From: a virus
DNA length: 47,129 nt
Virus record (IMG/VR): IMGVR_UViG_3300048591_000481
Location: 1-47,129 of that record
Strand: one strand, 5' to 3'
In this document: positions 19,633-29,615 of the stretch, one piece after another
How the letters are laid out: each line of letters opens with the position of its first letter
Numbering within the stretch: position 1 is the stretch's first letter
The notes under the pieces: generated by a model
What the model was told of the DNA's origin: nothing
The model's database searches: none
The model's input: the letters and a program-made list of their open reading frames with translations, nothing else
Made by a program: the position numbers and the translations under genes

Positions 19633-22600
19633 GAAAATAAAACAATTAACTCCGAACCAGATGCCTATTACAGGTAGCTATAATATGGATTGGGGAGACG
19701 TTAAAATACAACCACGTGGAGTAGGGTTAGATGTAGAAAGCGATTTGCAAATTACACAGCAGAATGAACAGCTTATACAATACCTTACATCTCCTGAATA
19801 CCAGAAGCAACAGACACAAGAACTTAATAGAGTTCTTAAGACTGTAGTGGGTCGTAATTTATTCAATGAAGATAATACGATAGACACAACTTCTCAAGCA
19901 TTTACTGAAGAAGAAATGGGATTTATGGATTCTTCTCAGAAACCGTTTGCCAAAATATTTAATGATTTATATGAGAATAAAGGTGTAGTATATGAAGAAG
20001 ATTTAGCATCTAAGATGTTAAATAATTCTATGACAAATGGTTGGGTCAAGATGATTTCTGGTTATAGTATGGGAGATTCTATGCCAGATTTGAAACTTAC
20101 CAACAATGGATTTACTTATGAGGGCAAGCAATTAAAATTAGATGGTGATGAAAGTAAAGTATTATCAGATTATTATGAAACTAAAAAAGGGATAAACAGA
20201 GAAAAGTCCTTTATAGAAGATGTTGCAACAATAGCAGGTTCTTTAATAGTTGATTTACCCTTAATGTATCTTACAGGTGGAGCGGTTGGGGCAGGGATGA
20301 AGGCTGCAGGTACAATAGGTAAAGCAGGTATGGTAGCTAATAGTGGGTGGGCAGGTAGATTAGTTAATCAAGCCGTACAACAGTCTGTACAATTTAATGT
20401 TATGGGAATACCACAAACTGCTGAAGCATATCAAGATTCTGGTGCTGGTGGTGCGATAAATTCAGTATGGCATAATTCACAGATGGGTGTACTTGGTGCA
20501 AGCACAGGTTCTCTTGGCAGATTAACGTCAGCCAAAGCTATTGCAAAATTATTAAATGATAAACCTGCATTAGCTGAGGAGATAGGTGGTGTATTAGGAG
20601 CTTTTGGATTTGGTGCAGTTTCAAGCAAAATAAGTGGAGAGAGTTATAGGGATGCATTAGCATCTGGTTTAGCTATGGCAGGTACTCATTTTACTAATCC
20701 ATCAGCTATGAACAGAGTAATAGCAGAGCAGAAAAGAAGTGGCAAAGCTATCTATACAGAAGAATGGAATGGTAAAGGCAAACCAACTAATTTCTCACAA
20801 TCATATTTTATAGAGGAAAATGGTTCTTTATTCCAGATAGATGCACATAAAGTATTGTCAAAAGGGGTTATCGAAAAGACTTCTAAAGTTCCATTAAAAT
20901 TAACAGATAGTTATAAGAGATATAATGAAACTGAGAACCACGTGTTAATTACATTTGGTCAAGCATTAAGTAATGAAAGATTATCAAGAGAATCAAAAAA
21001 ATTATATGATAGATGGAGTAAAGAATTAGAACCTGAATATGTTAAAGCCAATGAAGACAAATTACAAATACTTTCATTAGCAACTGCAGGTCAAGTTATA
21101 GTTGGTAAAACTGAAAAGTTATTTAATAAAGTAAGCATACCAGAAGATGCAGTATTAAATGATAAGATAATAGAATTATCTAATAATTATGAGATACCAT
21201 ATTCAGATGTTAAGAAATACATCATTAGTAATATGCCAGAATATTTTGCTAATCCTGATAAATTAAAAAGTTTTATTAAGGGTACTTATGAACCAGAAGG
21301 TTCAAGACAGTTTAATGAGTTATATGATTATACTGCAGGTTTATTACTCAAGAAAGTAACTAACACTATCAATAGGGCTAAGATACAATATTCTGCAGAG
21401 AAGCTGATAGAATTTCAGAGTACACTTAGGGAAGAAGAATTACCAAGACAGGAAGCGATTAAGAAACCTTATGAGAAAATGCCAGCTTTAATTAATATAG
21501 AGAATGCAGTTGTTCCTAATAATATATTAATAAATAAAGATGGTATGCCATTAGAATCTACAAAATTAGCAGGGCTAACTGAACAAGAAAGAATAAACGC
21601 TAATAAGCCATTGTGGATTTATACAGGTATGGGAGAAGGGAAAGAAGTACCTGTTGCTTATGACGGCAGAAGAGTTACAATAGCAGGTGTAGAATTAAAT
21701 GAACGTCAGACAAAAGAAGTGATAGATAATAATAATCTGTTATCAAAGAGTGAATTTAACCAAGCTGATAAAAAAGCAGTTAAAGATGCTAAGATAAAGA
21801 ATGAACAATCAACACCTGTCGTAGGTTCTAAGATTACATATAAACTTGGTGATAAGAAAGTATCAGCAGAAATAACTGCAGTTAGGAATAATAGTTTATA
21901 TGTTGTAAAGAATGAAAAAGGTGAACAGACTACTGTAAGTCTTGATAACATTATTAAGGTTACAAACCCTAAGCCACCTAAAGCAACTGAAACTCCTAAA
22001 GAGCCAATTAAAACTGAATTAAAACCAGAAGAAGTTGTTCCAGAAACTGTTAAGCCAGAAGAGATTACTGTTGATAATAAAGAAGAAACTGTTCCTGTTA
22101 TAAAAGAACCTATCAGTGAAGAAGTTAAAGTAGCCACTGAAAAAGTTGAGGTAATAGATAAAGTTAAAGAACAGATTAATAAAGAATTAAGTGATGAAAA
22201 GTTACCAACTGAAGAAAAGGAAAAATTAGCCGAAATAATTACACAATTAGAAACAGAACAAAAAGAACTGATAGAAAAGCATAATATTAAAAAAGAAGAA
22301 AAAGTACCTGCAGAAGAGCCAAAAATCGTGCCTCAAATTGAGAATACGAACACAGAGCCTCAAGGCGAGGCGAGCGTTAAAAAGCCAATAGAAACTATTG
22401 ACAAGCCAACGAACGAGCCACCACGAGCTTCTATTAAAGCCGAAATTGAGGATAAATCTTATAATATTAGAACTGAAGCGGAAGGAATAGTATCTTCTTT
22501 AGAATCATCTAAAAGAAATAAATTAAACTATACTGAAACTCTTAAAGGTATTAATAGGGCTTATAAGATGGCAGAAGATTTAGCCGAAACACTTAATAAA

Positions 22601-25600
22601 CAACAAAAAGATGTTAAAGTAAAGCCTATCCATATAATGAATTGGTTATTACACTCACATGGATTATCTGATGTCCAGATAGAAGCATTATTAAAAGCAT
22701 CGAAAAAAGATTTTTTATCTGCTAAAGGGTTACAATCTAATAGAAAAAATAAAGTAGGTACTTTCTTAGAAGAAAATCTGGTTGGGAAAATAAAGCCCAG
22801 AAGTTTAGAAGTGAAAGATATTAGTGCAAATGAAGTAGCAACTACTGACTTATCAATTGTGAATAAAATCGGGTCTAACACTTATGAATCTGAAACAGAC
22901 CCTATTGTCAAATCAGCAATAGAAATAATGAAAGGGGAAGGATTAGACCCATTTAGTAAGAAAGATATTGAGGAAGCATCTCTTGCTGGACTTATAGAAG
23001 ATACAGAAAGAAAATATCTTCTCAAGAATTTGAGGACACCTAAAGTAACACCTAATAAATCATTAAGAGGTTTACCTGTTGAAGATATTAGACAGATTAA
23101 TGAAATGAAAAAGATGGTTGAAAAAGGTCAAATGAAACAGGAGGAATTTGACAGATTATTAAAAGAAGGATATGGAATTGAATCTTTAGAAGACCCTGCT
23201 AAAATAGAATATGAAAAAAATAAATCTGAAGTTAAAGATATATTAAATAGACCTGGAAGTTTTCCATCACAATTAGAAGCATTAGCACCATTAACTAAAA
23301 TGGGATTATACCATCTTGAGAGGATAGTAAAATCTGGTGTAGAGAAAGCAGGACATTTTAGCGAATGGGCTAAAGATATGATTAAAGAAGTAGGTGATAA
23401 AGTAATACCTTATCTGACTAAGATATGGAATAATATTAAAGCATATAGTACAGGTGAAAAAGCATTTCTTAATCCTAATACTTTAGGGATGATAGGTGGT
23501 GAATTAAAGAAAGAGAAAAAGACCATAATAGAAGTAATGAAAGATACTAAACCTGAAGCTGTAGAAGACCAAATGGAAATATTAGCTGAGATGCACGATA
23601 GATGGCAAGCAAGAAGAAAAATTCCAGGTGAAGATAATTCTACTTATGATAAATTCAGAAGTAATAAAATAGTACGTAAGTTATATAATATAGGTGATAC
23701 CTTAGTAAAAGCAGCTATCCAAAATCGTAATTGGGCAGACCAAAGAGATGCAACAACAGGTAAGTTAAAACATGAGTTTGGTAATAGGATGTATCATCAT
23801 CTCGAAAAAGGTATATTAGATGTTAAGCATGATATTAATACTTTACTTGAGAATAAAGAAGGATGGAATAAAGGTAAAGAGTTTGATGAATTAAGAGATG
23901 GTAAAGAAAGATATACATCTAAGAGAGGGAAATATTTTAATGATGTAGCAGATGGCAAAAGAGAAATTCTGGAAAGAGATGTAGAAAAAGGGGAAACCTT
24001 TGAAGCATTCATAGAAAGAGCTGGTAAAGAATTAGGAATGACTACTGAAGAAATAAATGTTGAGAAGCATTATCAAACTACTGCTAAACAAGCATATGAG
24101 AAACAAAAAGAAGGATATGGTGATTTCTTATTTAATTCTACTCAAGGTATGGACGGTAAAGAAACATTAGCTATGGGACTTTCAGATAAAGAAATTAAAA
24201 AAATATTTGGTGATAGCATAGATAATAAATTGAAAGGTGCAGAATTAGAAAAAGAAGCCAATAAGATACTCGGTAAAGATGAAGATTTGAAGAATAAAGT
24301 TGTGGATTATTTAACTGATAAATTATATCCTGAAAACAATGCATTATATAATAATGATGTTAGACCTTCAGACCCAAAAATATGGCAGATAAGAGGAAGT
24401 AAACCATTAGACGTTAAAGGAGAAATCGCTAAGACACCTGAAGAAATAGCAGAATGGCAGACGTTCCTTAGTTATGGGGAGAATGAAAAACAAGCTAAAC
24501 AAAAAGCTGATGAGCATATAAAATTAGGATTTTCTATCGACAGCATAGATAGAATAGGTGATATAATAAAAAGAGGTGAATATGATAAATTAACTGCCAA
24601 CCAATTAATGAACCTTGTTAATCTTGGTAATATTGAAGCTAACAATCCTGTTATACATTCTTTAATGAATGCTATTAAATCAGGTACATACGACCAGCAT
24701 AGAATAAAGAAAAGATATATACGAGGTATGCACCATACTCCAAAAGAGTTTGAATTAGGTGTAACGAGTTTAATTAATGAAGCAGTTAGTTCTTCTACAC
24801 GCAGATATAATTTATCAGAAGCACGTGATATGATAGCATCTTATCAAGACTTTCATAACGAGCAAATGAAATCTACCATTAAAACTAATGCAGAAAAAGA
24901 TAGAATGAAAAACGAACTTGAGTATTCTATACAGATGTATAATCAGGTTTCTCGTTCTGATAAATCTTTTATTGATGCTTGGAGACAAGGGGCTACTGCA
25001 TATTATATTGGTATGAAGCCAGCGTTTTGGTTTCAACAGGCAATGCAACCTTTACAGACTACTTTACCTGAAGCAATAGCAGAGGTTAAAGGTACTATTC
25101 TTAATGGAGCAGAAGTATGGAAAAATGCATTCGGTACTTCTATTGAATTATCTAAAGTGTTAAATGCAAAGCGTAAAGGTGAAAAATATGAGACTTCATT
25201 ATCTAAAGAATATTTAGAGATGTATGAGATAATGGATGCTAAAGAGATAATGGGTTCAGTAGGGATGGAAGAATTAACAGGTGGTGGCAGGGATACAGAA
25301 ATGAAATATGGTTCAGACTTATATAAGGGCTGGAATAAGATGTTAAAGATAATGAATCTTGGTGGAGCTGCAGTTGAAAAGTTTACAAGGTTTCAAGCAT
25401 TCTCTACATTTTATGAAATAGGTAAAGCTAAGAATTTATCAGGCAAAGAATTAGAAACTTATATTGAGACTAAAATACAAGATGTAATGAGTTCGTGGGG
25501 AGCAATAGATAGACCTGCTGTATTTCAGTCTAAACAGTTAGGGAAGAGTGAACAGAAAGTATTGAAGGCTATTGATAAAGCATTCTTCACTTTTAGAACG

Positions 25601-26488
25601 TTCTCTAATGCTAATACAGGACAATATGACAGACTATATAGAAATAATAATATGGGGATAGCAGGACTAAAATTATTAGTTGGTACAGGTATGCATGGAG
25701 TTACCAAAGTACCATTTGCGGCTACTGTATTTGCTTTAATTGATTTATTTACTGAAGATGATTCTGAATATGAAACATTGAAATTGTTAGATGAATTAAA
25801 CGAAAAAGTGGGATTCAGAATGGGTTCAATTATAGGCAAAGGTGTCCCATCAGCTTTTGGTGAAATAAACTTTCAGAACTTATTCGATGAACGTTCTTCA
25901 TTCGCAACAGATGTATATGTACAAACAAGGTCAAAAAGCGTTGAAGGTAAATTAGCAGATGCTATGTTCGGTGCACCTTATGGATTAAGTAAAGATATAT
26001 TAGAAGGAAGCACTGCATTAGCTAAAGTATTGCAACAACAGATTAGAGAAGATGTTACGATAGATGAAGAAGAAAAGAGAAGAGCAATTAATACCAGCAG
26101 AAAATTATTACCATTATCATTAAGAAATATATTAGCTTCAATGTCGTTAGCGAAAGATGGTGTGGAAGTTAAAGGTAAATCTTTAATTAAAGCTGAAGAT
26201 ATATCTTGGTCTGATGTAGTATATAAAGCATTAAGTTTCAATCCTGCTAAAGTATCTGATGCTTATGAATATCAATTTAATGGTACGCCAGCTAAACTTT
26301 CACGTATCAAAGGTAAACAGATAGAAATAAAAAGAATCAGAAAAGAAATATTACAATCAGAAGATTATACACCTGAAGAAAAAAGACGACAAGTAAAAAT
26401 AGCAAATGAAAAATTAAAAGAAGCACAAGTAAGAGAAGCTGAATTAACTAAACAACTAAAAATGGAACAAAGGAGAAACAAAAAATGA
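19625..26488 (+). CDS. giant ejection / polyvalent internal virion protein
   Basis: A 2287-residue protein, about 15% of the window. From the N-terminus: a soluble region (1-195); a hydrophobic Gly/Ala-rich segment (about 205-360) that may insert in membrane; a helical region (about 430-640); an SH3-like beta segment (about 735-785: VVGSKITYKLGDKKV); a Pro/Glu/Lys-rich low-complexity linker (about 785-950); helical domains including a WAKDMI...VIPYLTKIW motif (about 1245) seen in large phage polyvalent proteins; and a C-terminal part with hydrophobic helices (about 1785-2050) and a basic coiled end. It is presumably packaged in the capsid and injected. No lysozyme, protease or polymerase motif was recognised. 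Confidence 0.75.
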   Translation: MSKKIKQLTPNQMPITGSYNMDWGDVKIQPRGVGLDVESDLQITQQNEQLIQYLTSPEYQKQQTQELNRVLKTVVGRNLFNEDNTIDTTSQAFTEEEMGFMDSSQKPFAKIFNDLYENKGVVYEEDLASKMLNNSMTNGWVKMISGYSMGDSMPDLKLTNNGFTYEGKQLKLDGDESKVLSDYYETKKGINREKSFIEDVATIAGSLIVDLPLMYLTGGAVGAGMKAAGTIGKAGMVANSGWAGRLVNQAVQQSVQFNVMGIPQTAEAYQDSGAGGAINSVWHNSQMGVLGASTGSLGRLTSAKAIAKLLNDKPALAEEIGGVLGAFGFGAVSSKISGESYRDALASGLAMAGTHFTNPSAMNRVIAEQKRSGKAIYTEEWNGKGKPTNFSQSYFIEENGSLFQIDAHKVLSKGVIEKTSKVPLKLTDSYKRYNETENHVLITFGQALSNERLSRESKKLYDRWSKELEPEYVKANEDKLQILSLATAGQVIVGKTEKLFNKVSIPEDAVLNDKIIELSNNYEIPYSDVKKYIISNMPEYFANPDKLKSFIKGTYEPEGSRQFNELYDYTAGLLLKKVTNTINRAKIQYSAEKLIEFQSTLREEELPRQEAIKKPYEKMPALINIENAVVPNNILINKDGMPLESTKLAGLTEQERINANKPLWIYTGMGEGKEVPVAYDGRRVTIAGVELNERQTKEVIDNNNLLSKSEFNQADKKAVKDAKIKNEQSTPVVGSKITYKLGDKKVSAEITAVRNNSLYVVKNEKGEQTTVSLDNIIKVTNPKPPKATETPKEPIKTELKPEEVVPETVKPEEITVDNKEETVPVIKEPISEEVKVATEKVEVIDKVKEQINKELSDEKLPTEEKEKLAEIITQLETEQKELIEKHNIKKEEKVPAEEPKIVPQIENTNTEPQGEASVKKPIETIDKPTNEPPRASIKAEIEDKSYNIRTEAEGIVSSLESSKRNKLNYTETLKGINRAYKMAEDLAETLNKQQKDVKVKPIHIMNWLLHSHGLSDVQIEALLKASKKDFLSAKGLQSNRKNKVGTFLEENLVGKIKPRSLEVKDISANEVATTDLSIVNKIGSNTYESETDPIVKSAIEIMKGEGLDPFSKKDIEEASLAGLIEDTERKYLLKNLRTPKVTPNKSLRGLPVEDIRQINEMKKMVEKGQMKQEEFDRLLKEGYGIESLEDPAKIEYEKNKSEVKDILNRPGSFPSQLEALAPLTKMGLYHLERIVKSGVEKAGHFSEWAKDMIKEVGDKVIPYLTKIWNNIKAYSTGEKAFLNPNTLGMIGGELKKEKKTIIEVMKDTKPEAVEDQMEILAEMHDRWQARRKIPGEDNSTYDKFRSNKIVRKLYNIGDTLVKAAIQNRNWADQRDATTGKLKHEFGNRMYHHLEKGILDVKHDINTLLENKEGWNKGKEFDELRDGKERYTSKRGKYFNDVADGKREILERDVEKGETFEAFIERAGKELGMTTEEINVEKHYQTTAKQAYEKQKEGYGDFLFNSTQGMDGKETLAMGLSDKEIKKIFGDSIDNKLKGAELEKEANKILGKDEDLKNKVVDYLTDKLYPENNALYNNDVRPSDPKIWQIRGSKPLDVKGEIAKTPEEIAEWQTFLSYGENEKQAKQKADEHIKLGFSIDSIDRIGDIIKRGEYDKLTANQLMNLVNLGNIEANNPVIHSLMNAIKSGTYDQHRIKKRYIRGMHHTPKEFELGVTSLINEAVSSSTRRYNLSEARDMIASYQDFHNEQMKSTIKTNAEKDRMKNELEYSIQMYNQVSRSDKSFIDAWRQGATAYYIGMKPAFWFQQAMQPLQTTLPEAIAEVKGTILNGAEVWKNAFGTSIELSKVLNAKRKGEKYETSLSKEYLEMYEIMDAKEIMGSVGMEELTGGGRDTEMKYGSDLYKGWNKMLKIMNLGGAAVEKFTRFQAFSTFYEIGKAKNLSGKELETYIETKIQDVMSSWGAIDRPAVFQSKQLGKSEQKVLKAIDKAFFTFRTFSNANTGQYDRLYRNNNMGIAGLKLLVGTGMHGVTKVPFAATVFALIDLFTEDDSEYETLKLLDELNEKVGFRMGSIIGKGVPSAFGEINFQNLFDERSSFATDVYVQTRSKSVEGKLADAMFGAPYGLSKDILEGSTALAKVLQQQIREDVTIDEEEKRRAINTSRKLLPLSLRNILASMSLAKDGVEVKGKSLIKAEDISWSDVVYKALSFNPAKVSDAYEYQFNGTPAKLSRIKGKQIEIKRIRKEILQSEDYTPEEKRRQVKIANEKLKEAQVREAELTKQLKMEQRRNKK

Positions 26489-27042
26489 AGAAGTTAATAT
26501 TGCTGTTATTCTTTATATCAGCACCAATGTTTGCTCAATCGTTATGGTGGGCTGATACAACTTCAGATGGGAAAGAGGTGAAAGTCTTTCTTGGTAATTA
26601 TAATAAAATTACAGGTGGTATAAGGCATGCACCATTACCAGTGTCCTTTCCTTCTGAAAGTATCCAAAATACTACTGTGTCTAATCCCTATGTTACTTTT
26701 GTCGATTCAATTAAAGGTGCAGATACATCAAGTTATAATTTCAATAAGTTATATGGTTATGGCTATTTGGGTATTAAAAGTAGTGGAAGTGCCGATACAT
26801 TAGTAATCGAATATAAAAGTACAGCTATGGATACTTGGACTTCACAAGCGATTGGATTTAGGGATGTTTATGATAATAACCTATTCTTACCTGATAATAC
26901 AACTGTTGTAATTGGTGCAGGATTAATTAAAAGATTCTTAGTCAATCTTGCAAGACCTGAAGAAATCAGAGTACGATGGAAAACCAACATTGGCAAATCT
27001 GCAAGGAATTTAAGAATAACATTTGAGGGAGTGAACTTATAA
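26485..27042 (+). CDS. exported beta protein next to the lectin
   Basis: A 185-residue protein with a signal peptide (MKKLILLLFFISAPMFAQ) and then a mature beta-rich domain with Trp, Tyr and Thr. GGAG lies upstream; the start overlaps the stop of the giant protein by four bases and its own stop overlaps the lectin start. Coupling to the lectin gene suggests they act together, perhaps as adaptor and receptor-binding head. No family recognised. Confidence 0.7.
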   Translation: MKKLILLLFFISAPMFAQSLWWADTTSDGKEVKVFLGNYNKITGGIRHAPLPVSFPSESIQNTTVSNPYVTFVDSIKGADTSSYNFNKLYGYGYLGIKSSGSADTLVIEYKSTAMDTWTSQAIGFRDVYDNNLFLPDNTTVVIGAGLIKRFLVNLARPEEIRVRWKTNIGKSARNLRITFEGVNL

Positions 27043-28595
27043 TGAATATGATTAAGAAAATACTATTACTTAGTTTATTCTTAGTGATAAACTTACAGGC
27101 ACAATTCTTTGATAGTCCATCAGTTTTTAAGGTAGTTAATGGAAAAATAATCCCTGTTGGTTCAACGTGGCGTATGGATTCAACTTATATAAATGGATTA
27201 CCGCCTATGTTTGGTGCAGAGTTCATTAAGGGTAATGGGTACTATGCTAATAATCAGAAGATTGTGGCGCATCCTTTTCTTTCTAATAATTATTTGATTA
27301 GGGATAGGTGGGGTAATTATAATGCAATGGTTTATATCCCACAATTTAATTGGACACCTACTTTAGAATTTAGTGCGGTAGGTAGAGCTTCTGAAACGTT
27401 CGGGGCTAATTTAGACCAAGATTCTGTTATTATTAATGCTTCTGCATCTGCGGTGAATGATGCTTACAAAGATTGCTACATAGTTTATAATGGTGAATGG
27501 AGATTGATTAAGAGCTACATAGGTGCTACGAAGAAGGCAGTAATAGATTCGTTTTCAGTTAGACCAACTGTGGCTAATAGCTATGTGATTCATGCCGTCC
27601 ATCCTGCATTTATTGTGGATAATACGATAATAAAAGGGTTCTATATTGGGAAATATGAGGCATCGATTGTTAGTAATGTAGGGGCTATTCAGACTTTTAC
27701 AACTTCTTATGGTGGTGCGAGTTGGGATACTCCTGCGGAATGGGTAACAGCGAATAAGGGTGCTCATTCAAGGGCTAATGTAGAACCGCAAGTGAGTATT
27801 GATTATGATGCGGCTAAGGCAGCTTGTGAGGCGTTAAATGCGGATGCAGATAATATTGCCACGACTGGGAAGTTTTATTTGCAATCGAATGCTATGTGGG
27901 CGGCAGTTGCAATATGGGTAAGGCAACAAGCTGTTACATTGAGTTTAGGTTGGGTACGAGGGAATAATTTATATGGTACTGATGTAGATGACAGGACTGT
28001 TACGTTTTCACATAATATTGACAATCCACTTATTGGCGTATCGGGAAATTCAAGGGCGTTGGCAGGTAGTGGAGGTGTGAAAACTTCTCATAATAAGGAG
28101 GAGAGCGGTATCTATGATATGAATGGAAATGTGTGGGAATGGGTATCGGGATATAAAGCAGTAGATGGTAAAATATTTGTGGCAGGTAATAGTAATACAG
28201 GTGCAAAGGGAGAGGGTAATAGTATAGAAGCTACTGAAGCAAATTATTATGATACAGGTATATATTATAATTGGGATGGAACGGCTTCTACTTTTACTTT
28301 CAGCTCGGCTAATCGAGGTACTGATATGGGTGCTTCTTATAAGTCTCAAGGGTTTAATTTAACTAACGCAAATGCGACAGGTACATTGAAAAGATTAGCA
28401 ATAGCTCCAAATACGCAAGGGGGGGATTATGGGAGTGATTATTACTACACAAGGAATTATGGTGAGCGGGTCCCGCGTCGTGGTGGGAATTGGGGCTACA
28501 ACGCGGATGCGGGGGTGTTCTGCTTGTACGTGAACAGCGAACGTGCGAACGTGGCCGGCACCGTTGGTTTCCGTCTTGCTTTTGTAAAAAAGTAG
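27042..28595 (+). CDS. DGR target protein, C-type lectin / FGE-sulfatase fold with variable region
   Basis: A 517-residue protein with a signal peptide (about residues 1-21, ending LQAQ). Residues about 185-517 carry the FGE-sulfatase/C-type-lectin pattern: GFYIGKYEAS, then IYDMNGNVWEWVSG, then a C-terminal RRGGNWGYNADAG...VGFRLAFVKK. The end is the classic variable region of diversity-generating retroelements: GFRLA at the C-terminus and many NNC codons (GGC, TAC, AAC, TTC, TGC, AGC, GCC, ACC) in a low-GC genome, as expected from adenine mutagenesis of AAC codons. It likely binds host surface ligands. The signal peptide is odd for a virion protein. Start at 27042 has GAGGGAG upstream. Confidence 0.88.
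   Translation: MNMIKKILLLSLFLVINLQAQFFDSPSVFKVVNGKIIPVGSTWRMDSTYINGLPPMFGAEFIKGNGYYANNQKIVAHPFLSNNYLIRDRWGNYNAMVYIPQFNWTPTLEFSAVGRASETFGANLDQDSVIINASASAVNDAYKDCYIVYNGEWRLIKSYIGATKKAVIDSFSVRPTVANSYVIHAVHPAFIVDNTIIKGFYIGKYEASIVSNVGAIQTFTTSYGGASWDTPAEWVTANKGAHSRANVEPQVSIDYDAAKAACEALNADADNIATTGKFYLQSNAMWAAVAIWVRQQAVTLSLGWVRGNNLYGTDVDDRTVTFSHNIDNPLIGVSGNSRALAGSGGVKTSHNKEESGIYDMNGNVWEWVSGYKAVDGKIFVAGNSNTGAKGEGNSIEATEANYYDTGIYYNWDGTASTFTFSSANRGTDMGASYKSQGFNLTNANATGTLKRLAIAPNTQGGDYGSDYYYTRNYGERVPRRGGNWGYNADAGVFCLYVNSERANVAGTVGFRLAFVKK
28470..28582 (+). other. DGR variable region (VR)
   Basis: A GC-rich segment at the 3' end of the lectin gene, sharply different from the flanking low-GC DNA. Codons at likely ligand-binding sites are nearly all NNC, while other codons are ordinary. 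This is the footprint of adenine-specific retromutagenesis from a template with AAC codons. No template repeat or reverse transcriptase is visible in the window. Confidence 0.8.
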
Positions 28596-28675
28596 TTGGC
28601 TTTTGTGAAATCTAAAAATCTGGGTATCTGAATGGTTGATGAATTAATAATATATCAGAAATTATTGGAGGAAAT

Positions 28676-28942
28676 ATGTATAAATTAAAAAGTGGTGAAA
28701 TTATAACAGACCCTATGTATATCATGCCTGATGAATGGGTGAATGATAGGGTAGTGGAAAAGATAAGAAGTAGATATGGGCTTAATGAAGAATTGAAATT
28801 AATTCGATTAGGGGCAATGGATTCGAGGAATGCAGATTTTATCGAATATGCACTTTATGTTGAAACATGCAGAGAATGGGGGAAAATGGAAAAGAAGATG
28901 TATCAGGAAAGAAGGGATAATGTAGATGTTATTCTGGATTAA
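28676..28942 (+). CDS. hypothetical protein after DGR target
   Basis: An 88-residue charged protein with a strong ribosome site (TGGAGG). It has no signal peptide, membrane segment or metal motif. It overlaps the following zincin gene by 17 bases and is probably translated with it. Not an accessory variability determinant of a recognised type. Confidence 0.62.
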   Translation: MYKLKSGEIITDPMYIMPDEWVNDRVVEKIRSRYGLNEELKLIRLGAMDSRNADFIEYALYVETCREWGKMEKKMYQERRDNVDVILD

Positions 28943-29294
28943 TTTCATCATCTGGAATTACTTTGGTAAGAATAAGGGTATCTATGCTAATAAGGATATT
29001 ACAATTTACTTATCAGATAATTTTCCATTTTTTGTACAGGGCAAATTCACAGGGCATAGTTCAGCATTTGTCAATCGGGTAGAGTATAAAAATACTGATA
29101 TTAATTCTTATAAGGACACCGAAGATGTGATGAAACATGAATATGCTCATTTGATACAAAGAAATAAATATGGATTTGTAAGATTTTGGTACTACATCAT
29201 TAGGGATTATGCGATGTTCTGGGTTAAACACGATGATAAGTTTATTGAGAAAGAAGCTAACCAAATAAAAAATTCACTATCTGTATGGGAGTAA
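28926..29294 (+). CDS. small zincin-like metalloprotease
   Basis: A 122-residue protein with a hydrophobic start (LFWINFIIWNYF) and a HEYAH motif (His71, Glu72, His75). About 33 residues on, FIEKEAN (Glu108/Glu110) offers the third zinc ligand in the style of gluzincins. It would be a very small peptidase, or an inactive relative, anchored near the membrane. It lies between the lectin gene and the lysis cassette, so envelope or tail maturation and lysis are both possible jobs. Start ATG overlaps the previous gene. Confidence 0.65.
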   Translation: MLFWINFIIWNYFGKNKGIYANKDITIYLSDNFPFFVQGKFTGHSSAFVNRVEYKNTDINSYKDTEDVMKHEYAHLIQRNKYGFVRFWYYIIRDYAMFWVKHDDKFIEKEANQIKNSLSVWE

Positions 29295-29300
29295 CAGAAT

Positions 29301-29597
29301 ATGAAGGGTACGGAACACAATAATCATAACGAAGATGTATTAGAGTCTTTATCAAGAGACATTAAAGAGATTAAGGATAACATAACTAATCTTAGAACTG
29401 ATATGCAACAGTATAATACTATTCGCATAAAAAATGGTGGTGGCAGAAAAGTACTTTTTGAAAGAGATGAATTTTTTCAAATGATATATGATAAAGGGAA
29501 ATTCAAAAATGCAGTAAGGGATATAAGTTGGTGGATAGAAAGAGCCGTACCTTTCTTTACGCTGATAGGTGTTTTGTATGCAGTATTTTCTAAATAA
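29301..29597 (+). CDS. coiled-coil membrane protein of the lysis cassette
   Basis: A 98-residue protein with a heptad-rich first half (about residues 12-40: LESLSRDIKEIKDNI) and a single membrane helix at the C-terminus (about 76-95: ERAVPFFTLIGVLYAVF). This layout resembles XhlA-type proteins that work with holins. GGGAG lies ten bases upstream of the ATG. It is the first of four genes that look like a lysis unit. Confidence 0.7.
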   Translation: MKGTEHNNHNEDVLESLSRDIKEIKDNITNLRTDMQQYNTIRIKNGGGRKVLFERDEFFQMIYDKGKFKNAVRDISWWIERAVPFFTLIGVLYAVFSK

Positions 29598-29615
29598 TAA
29601 AAAGGGGTTCAAAAA

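Noticed and set aside
21706-22137. Long minus-strand ORF (143 codons) in the giant gene
   Set aside because: It is opposite the Pro/Glu/Lys linker, whose codons read as Ser/Leu/Thr/Val on the other strand; no ribosome site.
22320-22440. Separate foreign gene in the linker of the giant protein
   Set aside because: The frame runs through without interruption and the protein is low-complexity there; only codon use differs.
28596-28675. Template repeat for the variable region just after the lectin gene
   Set aside because: The 80-base gap has only a short GCTTTTGT repeat and no AAC-rich copy.
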